Of a stretch of 64,000 nt of DNA, positions 36,576 to 43,966 are shown one piece after another; the stretch's first letter is position 1; each line of letters opens with the position of its first letter. Made by a program: the position numbers and the translations under genes. The DNA comes from Thermodesulfobacteriota bacterium (lineage in GTDB: Bacteria; Desulfobacterota; Desulfobacteria; Desulfobacterales; Desulfosudaceae), in contig JBFMDX010000011.1 in assembly GCA_040753795.1 (NCBI GenBank), positions 62,001 to 126,000 on the forward strand, given 5' to 3'. The notes below the pieces were generated by a model. The model did not search any database, was not told the DNA's origin, and saw only the letters and a program-made list of their open reading frames with translations.

Positions 36576-38192
36576 ATGTTTCAGAAAAAATCACTTCAAA
36601 TCAGATTTGGAGTTTTGTTTTACGTGCTGATGCTGGCCTGTGCCGTCTGGATGATTCCCGGCACGGCCACCGCCGGCTGAGGAAAACCTCCGCTGACCGT
36701 GGATGTCAGCCCTGATGGAAGCGGCACCATTTCGTCGTATGACTTTTCCTCACCACCCACCGGGTATCCCACAACCTATACCTGCAGTCTTGCCTATGGA
36801 CTGACGGCGACGGCCAATACGTCCGCCGGATATGTGTTTGACCACTGGTCCATCCTGGATGGAACGGACACGACCATTCTTACCGACAGCGCCATAACGG
36901 TTGAAGCCGGAAACGGCGGTAAAATAGTGACGGCGGTTTTCATCAAACCGGCCGGCTCGACCTACCTCTACTTCCCGCATGTGGACACCACCTCCCCCTG
37001 GCAGACGGAGATCGCCGTCATCAACACCGGCAGCCTGACTGTTACCGGCATGCTGAAAGCCTACAGCGACGCGGGGCAACTGGTCGATATCATTGATGAT
37101 GTCACCCTCGCCCCCAAAGGCCGGCGACAGATCACCGTTGCCAGTGAATTTATCAATCACACCAGCATCGGCTACATCGTCTTTATCGCCAGCGCAGATA
37201 GCGTGCAGGGTTACACAAAGCTATTCAAGTCGGGGATTTACCGGGCGGCCATTCCCGCGGTTGCGGATATCAACACTTCGGACATCTATGTCTCGCACAT
37301 CGCTTCCAACAGCAGTTTCTGGACATTGATCGCCCTGGTGAATACAAATTCCACCGCGAAAAATGTAACCTTTACCTTTAACGACGGGCGAAGCGCCGTG
37401 GTTACGATCAGTGCTTACGGACATAAGGACTTTACCATCGCCAGCCTGTTTGGCGGCCAGGAGCAGCCGGACATCAAATCGGCGGTGATCAGCAACGCCG
37501 CCGGTATCATTGGCCTGGAGTTGTTCGGTACCGTCACTTATCTGGATGGTCTTCTCCTCACGGACCAGACGGTCTCGACCATATACTATCCTCATCTGGC
37601 CGATGTAACCAAGTGGTGGACCGGCGTTGTGGCTTACAACACCTCCGCTGCCAGGGCCAACATCACCATTACGCCCTACAGCGCGGAAGGAACCGCGCTC
37701 ACCCCCTCCGCCCTTACCATAGACGGGCTGGGGAAATATGTCGGCGTGGTTAAGAACCTTAACCTTCCCGCGGAGGCGGCGTGGTTCCGGCTGGACGCCT
37801 CGCAGCCCGTGGTCGGCTTTGAGCTTTTCGGCACCCTGGATGGTAAACAGCTGGCGGCCTACGCCGACGACAGTGGAACCGGCGCCAAGCAGGGGGCTTT
37901 CGCCAAGCTGGAGAAAAGCGGCTGGACCGGCATCGCCTTTGTCAACACGGAAGGCGCCAAAGCAACCGTTACCCTGAAGGCCCATAATGACAGCGGCACC
38001 GTCATCGCCATCAAGACGATCAGCGTCAATGCCTATGCCAAAGTGGTCAAGATGGCGGAGAGCATCTTCTCGCCCCAGAGCATCACCAGCGCCACTTACA
38101 TCACCTTCACTTCAGATAAAAATGTGGTGGGCTTCCAGCTGAACGGTTCTTCGGACAGCAAATTGCTTGACGGCCTGCCGGCGCTGAATTGA
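36576..38192 (+). CDS. secreted beta-repeat protein with in-frame TGA at codon 35
   Basis: The frame from an ATG at 36576 (AAGGGA upstream) encodes a signal peptide ending GTATAG, then TGA at 36678-36680, then continues in the same frame for 503 codons. Without the TGA it would be one 538-residue exported protein. The mature part starts with an InlB/bacterial-repeat-like segment (GSGTISS to AGYVFDHWS), followed by four repeats of about 95-110 residues that share (Y/W)FPHV-x-W-T-x-IAVINT and VVGFELFGT patterns. The TGA may be a nonsense mutation (for example GGA or TGC to TGA), a sequencing error, or a selenocysteine codon, since a stem-loop follows at SECIS distance. Confidence 0.65.
36692..36710 (+). 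promoter_or_regulatory. SECIS-like stem-loop after the TGA of the secreted protein
   Basis: GCTGAC and GTCAGC form a perfect 6-bp stem around the 7-nt loop CGTGGAT. The loop starts 18 nt after the TGA, the same distance as in the formate dehydrogenase of this window. The loop has no GGUC core, so SelB recognition is doubtful. Confidence 0.3.
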
Positions 38193-38221
38193 ACCTTTCC
38201 TTTAACGTTTTTCAAAAACAT

Positions 38222-38276
38222 ACGGGGTAAAACCGGCAAGTCCTCATCGGACTTGCGGCTTTACCCCGTTTTTTTT
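38222..38276 (+). terminator. rho-independent terminator after the secreted repeat protein
   Basis: ACGGGGTAAA-CCG-CAAGTCC pairs with GGACTTG-CGG-TTTACCCCGT around a short loop and is followed by TTTTTTTT. The stem is over 20 bp with two mismatches. It lies 29 nt after the stop codon and may work in both directions, also ending the convergent acyltransferase transcript. Confidence 0.9.
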
Positions 38277-38326
38277 ATGAAAATCCTGTTCAGGGGGACT
38301 GGTCCGACCCGCGCCTTTTCGTCGCA

Positions 38327-38944
38327 TCAGGAAGGAGCGGCATCGCCGTTGTCCGCCTTGACCCAGGTGCTGGAATTTAAGGGATGTCTTCCTTTGATGT
38401 CGCTGTAGAAATCGCGAATGGTCACCATATCCGCCTCGATATCTCCCGTCGGCATGACCGCCGGCCCGATCCCTCCGGCCTTCCGGCCATAGTCCAGGTA
38501 ACCCAGCACGATGGGAACCCCGGCACCGTTGGCGATGTGATAAAAGCCGCTTTTCCAGTACATGACCTTGCGGCGGGTCCCGGAAGGGGGAATGATCATG
38601 ATCAGTTCATTGGCTTCCTGGAACTGACTGATGGATTGGGCCACAACGTTATTTGATTTTGAACGGTCGACTGGAATGGCGCCCAGCCATTTGAAAAAAG
38701 GCCCCATGGGCCACCGGAACCACTCCGCTTTCATCATAATGAGTGGTTTGATGCGGAAAATGAACGCCAGGCAGACCGTATACAGGAAATCCCAGTTCGA
38801 CGTATGGGGTGCGGCGATGATGACATAACGGGGGATGTCGGGTCTGCAGCCTTCGGATTTCCATCCGGCGATCTTGAAAATGCAGATGGCCATCAACCGC
38901 ATCAGCGGTCTGACGACGGGCGTGTCATGAACGGTATACGGCAT
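38327..38944 (-). CDS. lysophospholipid acyltransferase family protein
   Basis: A 205-residue membrane-associated acyltransferase of the PlsC-like superfamily. The catalytic HX4D motif appears as APHTSNWDF near residue 48-56, and a later block reads IPPSGTRRK in place of the usual FPEGTRS motif, as in the divergent glycerol acyltransferase group. A hydrophobic segment (about 55-75) follows the active site. AGGAA precedes the ATG. It stands alone, convergent with the secreted repeat protein. It probably acylates a lysophospholipid or a related lipid. Confidence 0.82.
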   Translation of the reverse strand: MPYTVHDTPVVRPLMRLMAICIFKIAGWKSEGCRPDIPRYVIIAAPHTSNWDFLYTVCLAFIFRIKPLIMMKAEWFRWPMGPFFKWLGAIPVDRSKSNNVVAQSISQFQEANELIMIIPPSGTRRKVMYWKSGFYHIANGAGVPIVLGYLDYGRKAGGIGPAVMPTGDIEADMVTIRDFYSDIKGRHPLNSSTWVKADNGDAAPS

Positions 38945-39062
38945 GGTGTATAATTCCTTTCAGCCTCGTTGTTATGAACCTTGGCTTATACATCATCCTA
39001 AAAGCTTTTGATCTCATTAAAATGACCACGAGGGAGGGATGACAATTCTTTTACAATGTCCG

Positions 39063-39090
39063 TTGCGGCCCCCCCCCGGTTCCGTATAAA
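39063..39090 (+). promoter_or_regulatory. candidate promoter of the Spx/ArsC-like selenoprotein gene
   Basis: TTGCGG (39063-39068), a 16-nt spacer containing a run of nine or more C, and TATAAA (39085-39090) lie about 40 nt before the ATG. The homopolymeric spacer could vary in length and so alter promoter strength. Confidence 0.4.
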
Positions 39091-39129
39091 TTAAGTGAAT
39101 CGACCGCCATGTAAAACAGGAGAGGCAAG

Positions 39130-39483
39130 ATGGTAAAAGTGGATTTTTATTGCTGGAGCAGGTGAACCACCTGCCGGAAAGCGAAGGAGTTTCTTTCGCA
39201 AAAAAAGATGGAAATCAACAGCAGAGATTTTTTCAAGGCCCCCTTCACGGCCGAAGAGATCAAAGCGCTGTTGAATGGGCAACCGGCGGCTGAAATATTC
39301 AATTTCCGCTCACCCAGCTACAAGGCTTTAGGATTGGATGCGGCAAGGCTCAATAGTGACGATCTGATCAAGCTGATGCTCAAGGAGCCGCGGCTGATAC
39401 GCCGGCCCGTTGTAAAGATGGGCGGGAATACTTATTTCGGCGCGGACAGTAAAATGCTGGCGGAATTGACGGGTAAAGAATAA
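39130..39483 (+). CDS. Spx/ArsC-family selenoprotein with UxxC active site
   Basis: The frame starts at an ATG at 39130 with AGGAG seven bases upstream and contains an in-frame TGA at 39163-39165. Read as selenocysteine, the 117-residue protein begins MVKVDFYCWSR-Sec-TTCRKAKEF, so Sec12 replaces the first cysteine of the CxxC of Spx (CTSCRKA) and aligns with the catalytic Cys12 of ArsC; Cys15 would be the resolving residue. The rest fits the family: an INSRDFFKAPFTAEEIKALL helix and the LIRRPVV motif near the C-terminus. A SECIS hairpin follows. It is likely a thiol-disulfide or arsenate-type reductase; a simple ORF scan sees only residues 27-117. I recall ArsC-family (seleno)proteins from anaerobes. 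Confidence 0.87.
39181..39199 (+). promoter_or_regulatory. SECIS element of the Spx/ArsC-like selenoprotein
   Basis: GCGAAGGA pairs with UCUUUCGC (one G-U pair) around the loop GUU; the stem starts 16 nt and the loop 24 nt after the UGA. The apical loop begins with G, as bacterial SECIS elements require. Confidence 0.65.
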
Positions 39484-39494
39484 GAAAGTCGGGC

Positions 39495-40115
39495 TTACAG
39501 CAGGCCGGCGTCGGTAAGGGCGGAGGCGACGCCGGCGACGCCGGCCACCCGGAAGGCCCGCAGGCCGCAGTCCAGGGCAGCCTCCACGTTTGGCTGGCTG
39601 TCGTCCAGGAAGACGATGGATCCGGCCGGTACGCCCAGTTTCTCAACCACGTAGGCAAAAGCCTCGGCATCCGGCTTGACCAGGCCCATCTGAAAAGAGG
39701 CAAAAGTATGATCGAAAAAGTCCAGGACCGCATAGTCACCGGTCAGAATTTCCCAGTGGACCGCGTTGGTGTTGGAAAAACAGGCCAGACCGTAGCGTGA
39801 GGAGAGACGTTCCAGCAGATCTTCAGCTCCGGGAAAGACGCCGGTGATCCAGCCGTTGAACACCGTCGTGAATTCGTCGTCAGTCACCGCCAGCTTCAGT
39901 TCCTCTTTCAATTGAGCCCGGAATTCGGCAAACCCGATACGGCCGCTCTCAAAAGCCCGGACGGCTGGGGAAACCAGCCATTTGTTCATCAGTTCCGGCG
40001 GTGTCAGCCTGTCCCGCGTCCACTGGCAGACAATCGCGGCCCCGGACAACTGGAACAGCACCCCGCCCAGGTCAAACAGGATGGTGGACACATCGGACAC
40101 ACGCTGATCTTTCAT
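39495..40115 (-). CDS. HAD family hydrolase (phosphatase-like)
   Basis: A 206-residue HAD-IA hydrolase. Motif I reads ILFDLGGVLFQL (second acidic residue replaced by Gly, as in YihX-like members), motif II is FSNTNAVHWE, and the motif III-IV region reads KPDAEAFAYVVEKLG with IVFLDDSQPNVEAA. A cap domain lies between motifs I and II (about 30-95). The ATG at 40115 is chosen; the in-frame upstream extension to 40262 overlaps the start of the divergent nadE and lacks homology. The substrate is probably a small phosphorylated metabolite. It is convergent with the selenoprotein gene, 11 nt apart. Confidence 0.87.
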   Translation of the reverse strand: MKDQRVSDVSTILFDLGGVLFQLSGAAIVCQWTRDRLTPPELMNKWLVSPAVRAFESGRIGFAEFRAQLKEELKLAVTDDEFTTVFNGWITGVFPGAEDLLERLSSRYGLACFSNTNAVHWEILTGDYAVLDFFDHTFASFQMGLVKPDAEAFAYVVEKLGVPAGSIVFLDDSQPNVEAALDCGLRAFRVAGVAGVASALTDAGLL

Positions 40116-40235
40116 ATATTTATTGTCTCTTCTTTTTGTTGCTTTTACAACCCGCCTCGTTAATGCTATAAAATTAACCGATTTTATAATCAAACTGACG
40201 GGTTTCACAATGAAAAGTTTCGGGAAATAACAATC

Positions 40236-41018
40236 ATGAAAACGGACAAGGTCATCAACCACATCGTCGGCTGGCTGCTGGACTACTGTGAAAAAGCGGG
40301 GGTCGGGGGATACGTTATCGGTGTTTCCGGGGGCATTGACTCCGCCGTGACATCAACCCTCTGCGCCAGAACGGGCAAAAAGGTCATGGTGTTGAACCTG
40401 CCCATTCTCCAGGACCCCGGCCAGGTTTCCCTGGCCCAGAGTCATATCCGCTGGCTGACGGAACGTTTTTCCAATGTCGCCTCGGAAACCATCGATTTAA
40501 GCGGCGTGTTCCAGGTCTTTGCCCGGGCCATCCCGGATGATACCGGCGACGAACTGACCATGGCCAATACCCGCTCCCGGCTGCGCATGACGGCTCTCTA
40601 CGCCATGGCCACCCATTTCAAGCTCCTGGTGGCCGGAACCGGCAATAAAGTCGAAGATTTCGGCGTCGGGTTCTTCACCAAGTACGGGGATGGCGGCGTG
40701 GACATCTCCCCCATTGCCGACCTGATGAAAACGGAAGTATATGAGTTGGCCAGGCACATGGGGATACTGCAGAAGATTATCGACGTCCCGCCCACGGACG
40801 GCCTGTGGACGGACAGCCGCACCGATGAAAGCCAGATCGGCGCCAGCTATCCGGAACTGGAATGGGCCATGACCGCGGACATCACCACACCGGAAAAAGA
40901 GGCGGCCCTATCCGACCGTCAGCGGGAAGTGCTGTCCATATTCCGGCGGTTTAACCGCGCCAACCGCCATAAGATGGAGCCTATTCCGGTCTGCCGGATT
41001 CCCGACAACCTTCGCTGA
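40236..41018 (+). CDS. nadE: NH3-dependent NAD+ synthetase
   Basis: A 260-residue NAD synthetase that amidates deamido-NAD+ with ammonia and ATP. The pyrophosphatase P-loop SGGIDSAV (about residues 29-36) is intact, and downstream blocks ANTRSRLRMTALYAMAT, GTGNKVEDFGVGFFTKYGDGG in two parts, and ISPIADLMKTEVYELARHMG match NadE. There is no N-terminal nitrilase/glutaminase domain, so ammonia is the donor. It lies upstream of an enoyl-CoA hydratase on the same strand (13-nt gap). Confidence 0.94.
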   Translation: MKTDKVINHIVGWLLDYCEKAGVGGYVIGVSGGIDSAVTSTLCARTGKKVMVLNLPILQDPGQVSLAQSHIRWLTERFSNVASETIDLSGVFQVFARAIPDDTGDELTMANTRSRLRMTALYAMATHFKLLVAGTGNKVEDFGVGFFTKYGDGGVDISPIADLMKTEVYELARHMGILQKIIDVPPTDGLWTDSRTDESQIGASYPELEWAMTADITTPEKEAALSDRQREVLSIFRRFNRANRHKMEPIPVCRIPDNLR

Positions 41019-41031
41019 GAAAGACATTAGC

Positions 41032-41838
41032 ATGGACTTTTCCACCCTTCTATATGAAATCAGGAGCGGCGTCGCCGTTATCACTCTCAACCGGCCGGAC
41101 CGGCTGAACGCCTGGAACGACCGGATGGCCATGGACATCAGCGACGCGCTGGCCGCCTGCGACGGGGATGACGATGTCCGGGCGGTGGTCATCACCGGCA
41201 GCGGCCGCGCCTTCTGCGCCGGCGCGGACTTCTTCTCCGGCGACAAGGCCGAGTTTGAAAAAGGTGAGGATCAGAGCGAGCTGCCGCCCAGCTGGCCCAA
41301 AGTCATGCCGTGGCACGTGCGCAAGCCCGTGCTGGCGGCCATCAACGGCCATGCCATCGGCGTCGGCATCACTTTTCCCATGACCTGCGATATCCGGTTC
41401 GTGGCCGAGGACGCCAAGGTCCAGTTCGCCTTCGTCCGCCGGGGGATCCTGCCGGAGCTGGCCTCCCACGTGATCGTGCCCCGGATCGCCGGGTTTTCCA
41501 ATGCCGCCGACCTGATGCTGACCGGCCGCATGATCAGCGGCCGGGAACTGGCCGCCATGGGGCTGGCCAGCGCGGCCCTGCCCGCCGACCGGGTGCTGGA
41601 GGAGACCATCAGCCGGGCCCGGGAATGCCTCAAGGCCGCGCCGGTATCCGTGGCCATGTCCAAGCGACTGCTCTGGGAGGGGATCACCACGCCCGTGGAG
41701 GACATGCTCCGCCGGGAGATCCCCCTGTTTTTCCACGCCGCCGAACAACCCGACGCCATCGAGGGGTTCACCTCTTTTCTGCAAAAGCGGGATCCGGTGT
41801 GGAGACTTAAAATCACCCGGGATATGCCAAAGATATAA
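41032..41838 (+). CDS. enoyl-CoA hydratase/isomerase family protein
   Basis: A 268-residue crotonase-fold enzyme. It has the N-terminal VAVITLNRPDRLNAWNDRM, the oxyanion-hole segment VVITGSGRAFCAGADF, and the second oxyanion block AAINGHAIGVGITFPMTCDIRF. In place of the classical hydratase glutamate at the second site the helix reads AFVRRGILPELASHVIVPRI, with a glutamate in the ILPE position, so hydratase or isomerase activity remains possible. It is 13 nt after nadE and 6 nt before a sulfotransferase gene, so probably in one operon. Confidence 0.9.
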   Translation: MDFSTLLYEIRSGVAVITLNRPDRLNAWNDRMAMDISDALAACDGDDDVRAVVITGSGRAFCAGADFFSGDKAEFEKGEDQSELPPSWPKVMPWHVRKPVLAAINGHAIGVGITFPMTCDIRFVAEDAKVQFAFVRRGILPELASHVIVPRIAGFSNAADLMLTGRMISGRELAAMGLASAALPADRVLEETISRARECLKAAPVSVAMSKRLLWEGITTPVEDMLRREIPLFFHAAEQPDAIEGFTSFLQKRDPVWRLKITRDMPKI

Positions 41839-41844
41839 ATTCCT

Positions 41845-42648
41845 ATGTGGAAAACAGGTACAAAATTTAAAAAGGCGTTCCGGTACGCTACGGCGGGTTT
41901 TCGCGCTCTGCCGGACTTTATCATCATCGGTGCCATGAAAGCCGGCACCACCAGCCTGTTTTCCGCCCTCACACAGCACCCGAAAATCATCCGCAGTCAC
42001 ACCAAGGAGACCCATTTTTTCAACAGCCATTACCACCGGGGGCTCTACTGGTACCGGTCCAATTTCCCCTTTGCCCGGCGCCTGGCCGGCGGAGGGAAAA
42101 CCGGCGAAGCCACCCCGCAGTACATCTATCACGAACTGGTTCCCGAGCGGATTCATCAAACCCTGCCTGAAGTGAAGCTGATTGCCATGCTGAGAAATCC
42201 CACGGAAAGAACGATTTCCCAGTATTTCCACGAGGTGCGCAAGGGAAGGGAAGACCTGCCCATGATGAAGGCCTTCCGGGCCGAAGAAGAACGGCTGGCG
42301 GGCGTGCTGCGAAAGGATGATTTTGCCAATCCCCTTTATATCCACGCGTCTTATAAGAAGCGGGGCGTCTATCATGAGCAGATCAGGCGCTTTCTGCGAT
42401 ATTTTCCCCGGGAGCAGCTGCTGGTGTTAGACAGCGATGAATTCTTCGCCGATCCCGCGGGATCGATCAAGCCGGTTTTCCAATTTCTGGAAGTGGACGA
42501 GGCCTTTCCGGTGGACGGTATCGAACACAAAAACATCGGCTGGAACCGGACCCGCGTGGAGCCGGAAGTATACGAATACCTGAATGACTACTTCGCCCCC
42601 CACAACCGGGAGCTTTACAGCCTGCTCGGCAGGAGTTTCCCCTGGTAG
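41845..42648 (+). CDS. PAPS-dependent sulfotransferase family protein
   Basis: A 267-residue sulfotransferase. The 5'-phosphosulfate-binding loop is IIGAMKAGTTSLFSAL (about 31-46) and the 3'-phosphate-binding segment is KLIAMLRNPTERTISQYFHEV (about 112-131), both characteristic of PAPS-dependent enzymes. It would transfer sulfate from PAPS to a carbohydrate, lipid or protein. PAPS could come from the CysC encoded at 7230. It closely follows an enoyl-CoA hydratase gene. A structured repeat begins eight bases after its stop codon. Confidence 0.88.
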   Translation: MWKTGTKFKKAFRYATAGFRALPDFIIIGAMKAGTTSLFSALTQHPKIIRSHTKETHFFNSHYHRGLYWYRSNFPFARRLAGGGKTGEATPQYIYHELVPERIHQTLPEVKLIAMLRNPTERTISQYFHEVRKGREDLPMMKAFRAEEERLAGVLRKDDFANPLYIHASYKKRGVYHEQIRRFLRYFPREQLLVLDSDEFFADPAGSIKPVFQFLEVDEAFPVDGIEHKNIGWNRTRVEPEVYEYLNDYFAPHNRELYSLLGRSFPW

Positions 42649-42655
42649 GGGTGAT

Positions 42656-42913
42656 GTACTTTTCTTTGACGCAAAGAAAAGTACCAAAAGAAACATGGCC
42701 CGGCAGCGCCGGTCACGCCTCGGGCGTGACTGCCCTCGCTTGGAGGGTCTTTTCGGCGCGGGCAGAAACTCGCTTGGGAATTTCCTTTGAAGCTGAGCTG
42801 CTATATTTAACTACTCCCTCACTTTACTGTTTTTCACCGGGACACGGCGCTCAAACAGTCTGCCCGCTTTTTCCGAAAAAACCCTCCACGCTCGGCGGCG
42901 CTGCATCGGGCGG
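42656..42913 (+). repeat. structured intergenic repeat, copy B
   Basis: It starts with a perfect hairpin, 13-bp arms (GTACTTTTCTTTG) around ACG, just after the sulfotransferase stop. It shares AAAGAAACAT, GCCCGGCAGCGCCGGTCACG, CAGTCTGCCCGCTTTTTCCG and GCTCGGCGGCGCTGCA with copy A. The inner stem is GGAGGGTCTTTTCGG against CCGAAAAAACCCTCC, different in sequence from copy A but still complementary. A segment of about 75 nt that is AT-rich sits in the central loop. Confidence 0.7.
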
Positions 42914-42976
42914 GGAAGCGAAGTCCGCGTCAAACAAATCGATCGGAACGAGCGACCTGTAAAATGAAAAGGCATA

Positions 42977-43609
42977 TTATATTTTTACGGCCTTCTTTTT
43001 CAAACTTGAAATTAACAACTCCGCAAAAGATACAAACGAATAAAGCACAAATAAGGCTGTCAGCAAATATCCCCAAAGAGTTGGCTTATAGAGTTGAAAC
43101 ACGCCATAGAAACAATAAAACGAAAACCCAATAAGAAAAACTTCGAGAAAATTCATTATTTTCCTCTTCCATCGAGATTTCGCCACTCGCCTGGCTATCG
43201 GGAAAAATAGCAAAGGCCACAGCAGTACACCGAGAGATATCAAACCGCCTATGTCATCTAACGAAACATTCTTGGCAAGAACCAAATAAACTGTCGTTGG
43301 TGTTTTTTGTTTCTTCGATGCATCTGATCCACGTGATAGTTTGTCAAGTGGTTTATCCGGCGACACAAGAAACTCTTTTTGTTCAGAACCTATTTCCTGG
43401 TTGAATTGGTCTGGGAGTGCATCTGATGATGATAGAGAGGGGGTGGCAGGTGTGATGGAATTATTTTCGGATTTCTTCAGCGCAACACAATCATCACTTC
43501 TCAAGGTTATCTTTGTTATCTTTCGTTCGCAGCTCCCGATTGGGAGAAAGAGAAAAATCGGAAGCACAAATGCAAGAAGAAGCTTTATTTTAAGAATCGA
43601 ATTGGTCAT
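42977..43609 (-). CDS. AT-rich membrane lipoprotein-like protein of unknown function
   Basis: A 210-residue protein coded by DNA of clearly lower GC content than its neighbours (many AAA, ATT and TTT codons), which suggests recent acquisition. The N-terminus has a signal peptide ending PIGSC, a possible lipobox (Cys about 27). A serine-rich spacer (about 45-105) follows, then three transmembrane helices (about 120-140, 152-172, 178-200) and a lysine-rich end. No family is recognised. It is flanked by two palindromic repeat elements and has no operon partner. Confidence 0.65.
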   Translation of the reverse strand: MTNSILKIKLLLAFVLPIFLFLPIGSCERKITKITLRSDDCVALKKSENNSITPATPSLSSSDALPDQFNQEIGSEQKEFLVSPDKPLDKLSRGSDASKKQKTPTTVYLVLAKNVSLDDIGGLISLGVLLWPLLFFPIARRVAKSRWKRKIMNFLEVFLIGFSFYCFYGVFQLYKPTLWGYLLTALFVLYSFVSFAELLISSLKKKAVKI

Positions 43610-43661
43610 ACGATTTAATATAATACAAATATATAACCGAATAATAGTTTCCTTTAATAAT

Positions 43662-43871
43662 GGCCTCGTAAAAAGTGTTTTTGTGAGCGACCTGCGGGCA
43701 TTTTGGGCGGCAAGGGGTCAAAGGCCTGAGCGTAAAGAATTTCTCGCTGTTTGAGGGCAAAGTCCGAGCATCTCATGGAATATTGGACAGCCCGAGTTCG
43801 AGAAATTCAGCGAAGGGCTTTGACCCCGCCCAAAGTGGTCGGGGAGCGAACAAAATGCTTTTTACGAGACC
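43662..43871. repeat. about 210-bp long inverted repeat (MITE-like)
   Basis: The left arm begins GGCCTCGTAAAAAGTGTTTT and includes TTTTGGGCGGCAAGGGGTCA and GAATTTCTCGCTGTTTGAGG. The right arm, read from the other strand, begins GGTCTCGTAAAAAGCATTTT and includes CTTTGGGCGGGGTCAAAGCC and GAATTTCTCGAACTCGGGC. The arms of about 95 nt are imperfect copies around a short centre. There is no transposase, so it looks like a non-autonomous element. The remaining sequence to 43966 shows nothing else. Confidence 0.6.
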
Positions 43872-43966
43872 TTTACCTTTTCTCTGACACCACACGGGGG
43901 ACACGGGCAACAAGTTGCCGGGGCCACCCGCGACCGGCGGGTCGCCCCTAAATCCCCAAAAAAACC

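Noticed and set aside
41050-42375. 441-codon open frame on the minus strand
   Set aside because: Antisense to the enoyl-CoA hydratase and sulfotransferase genes, both strongly supported.
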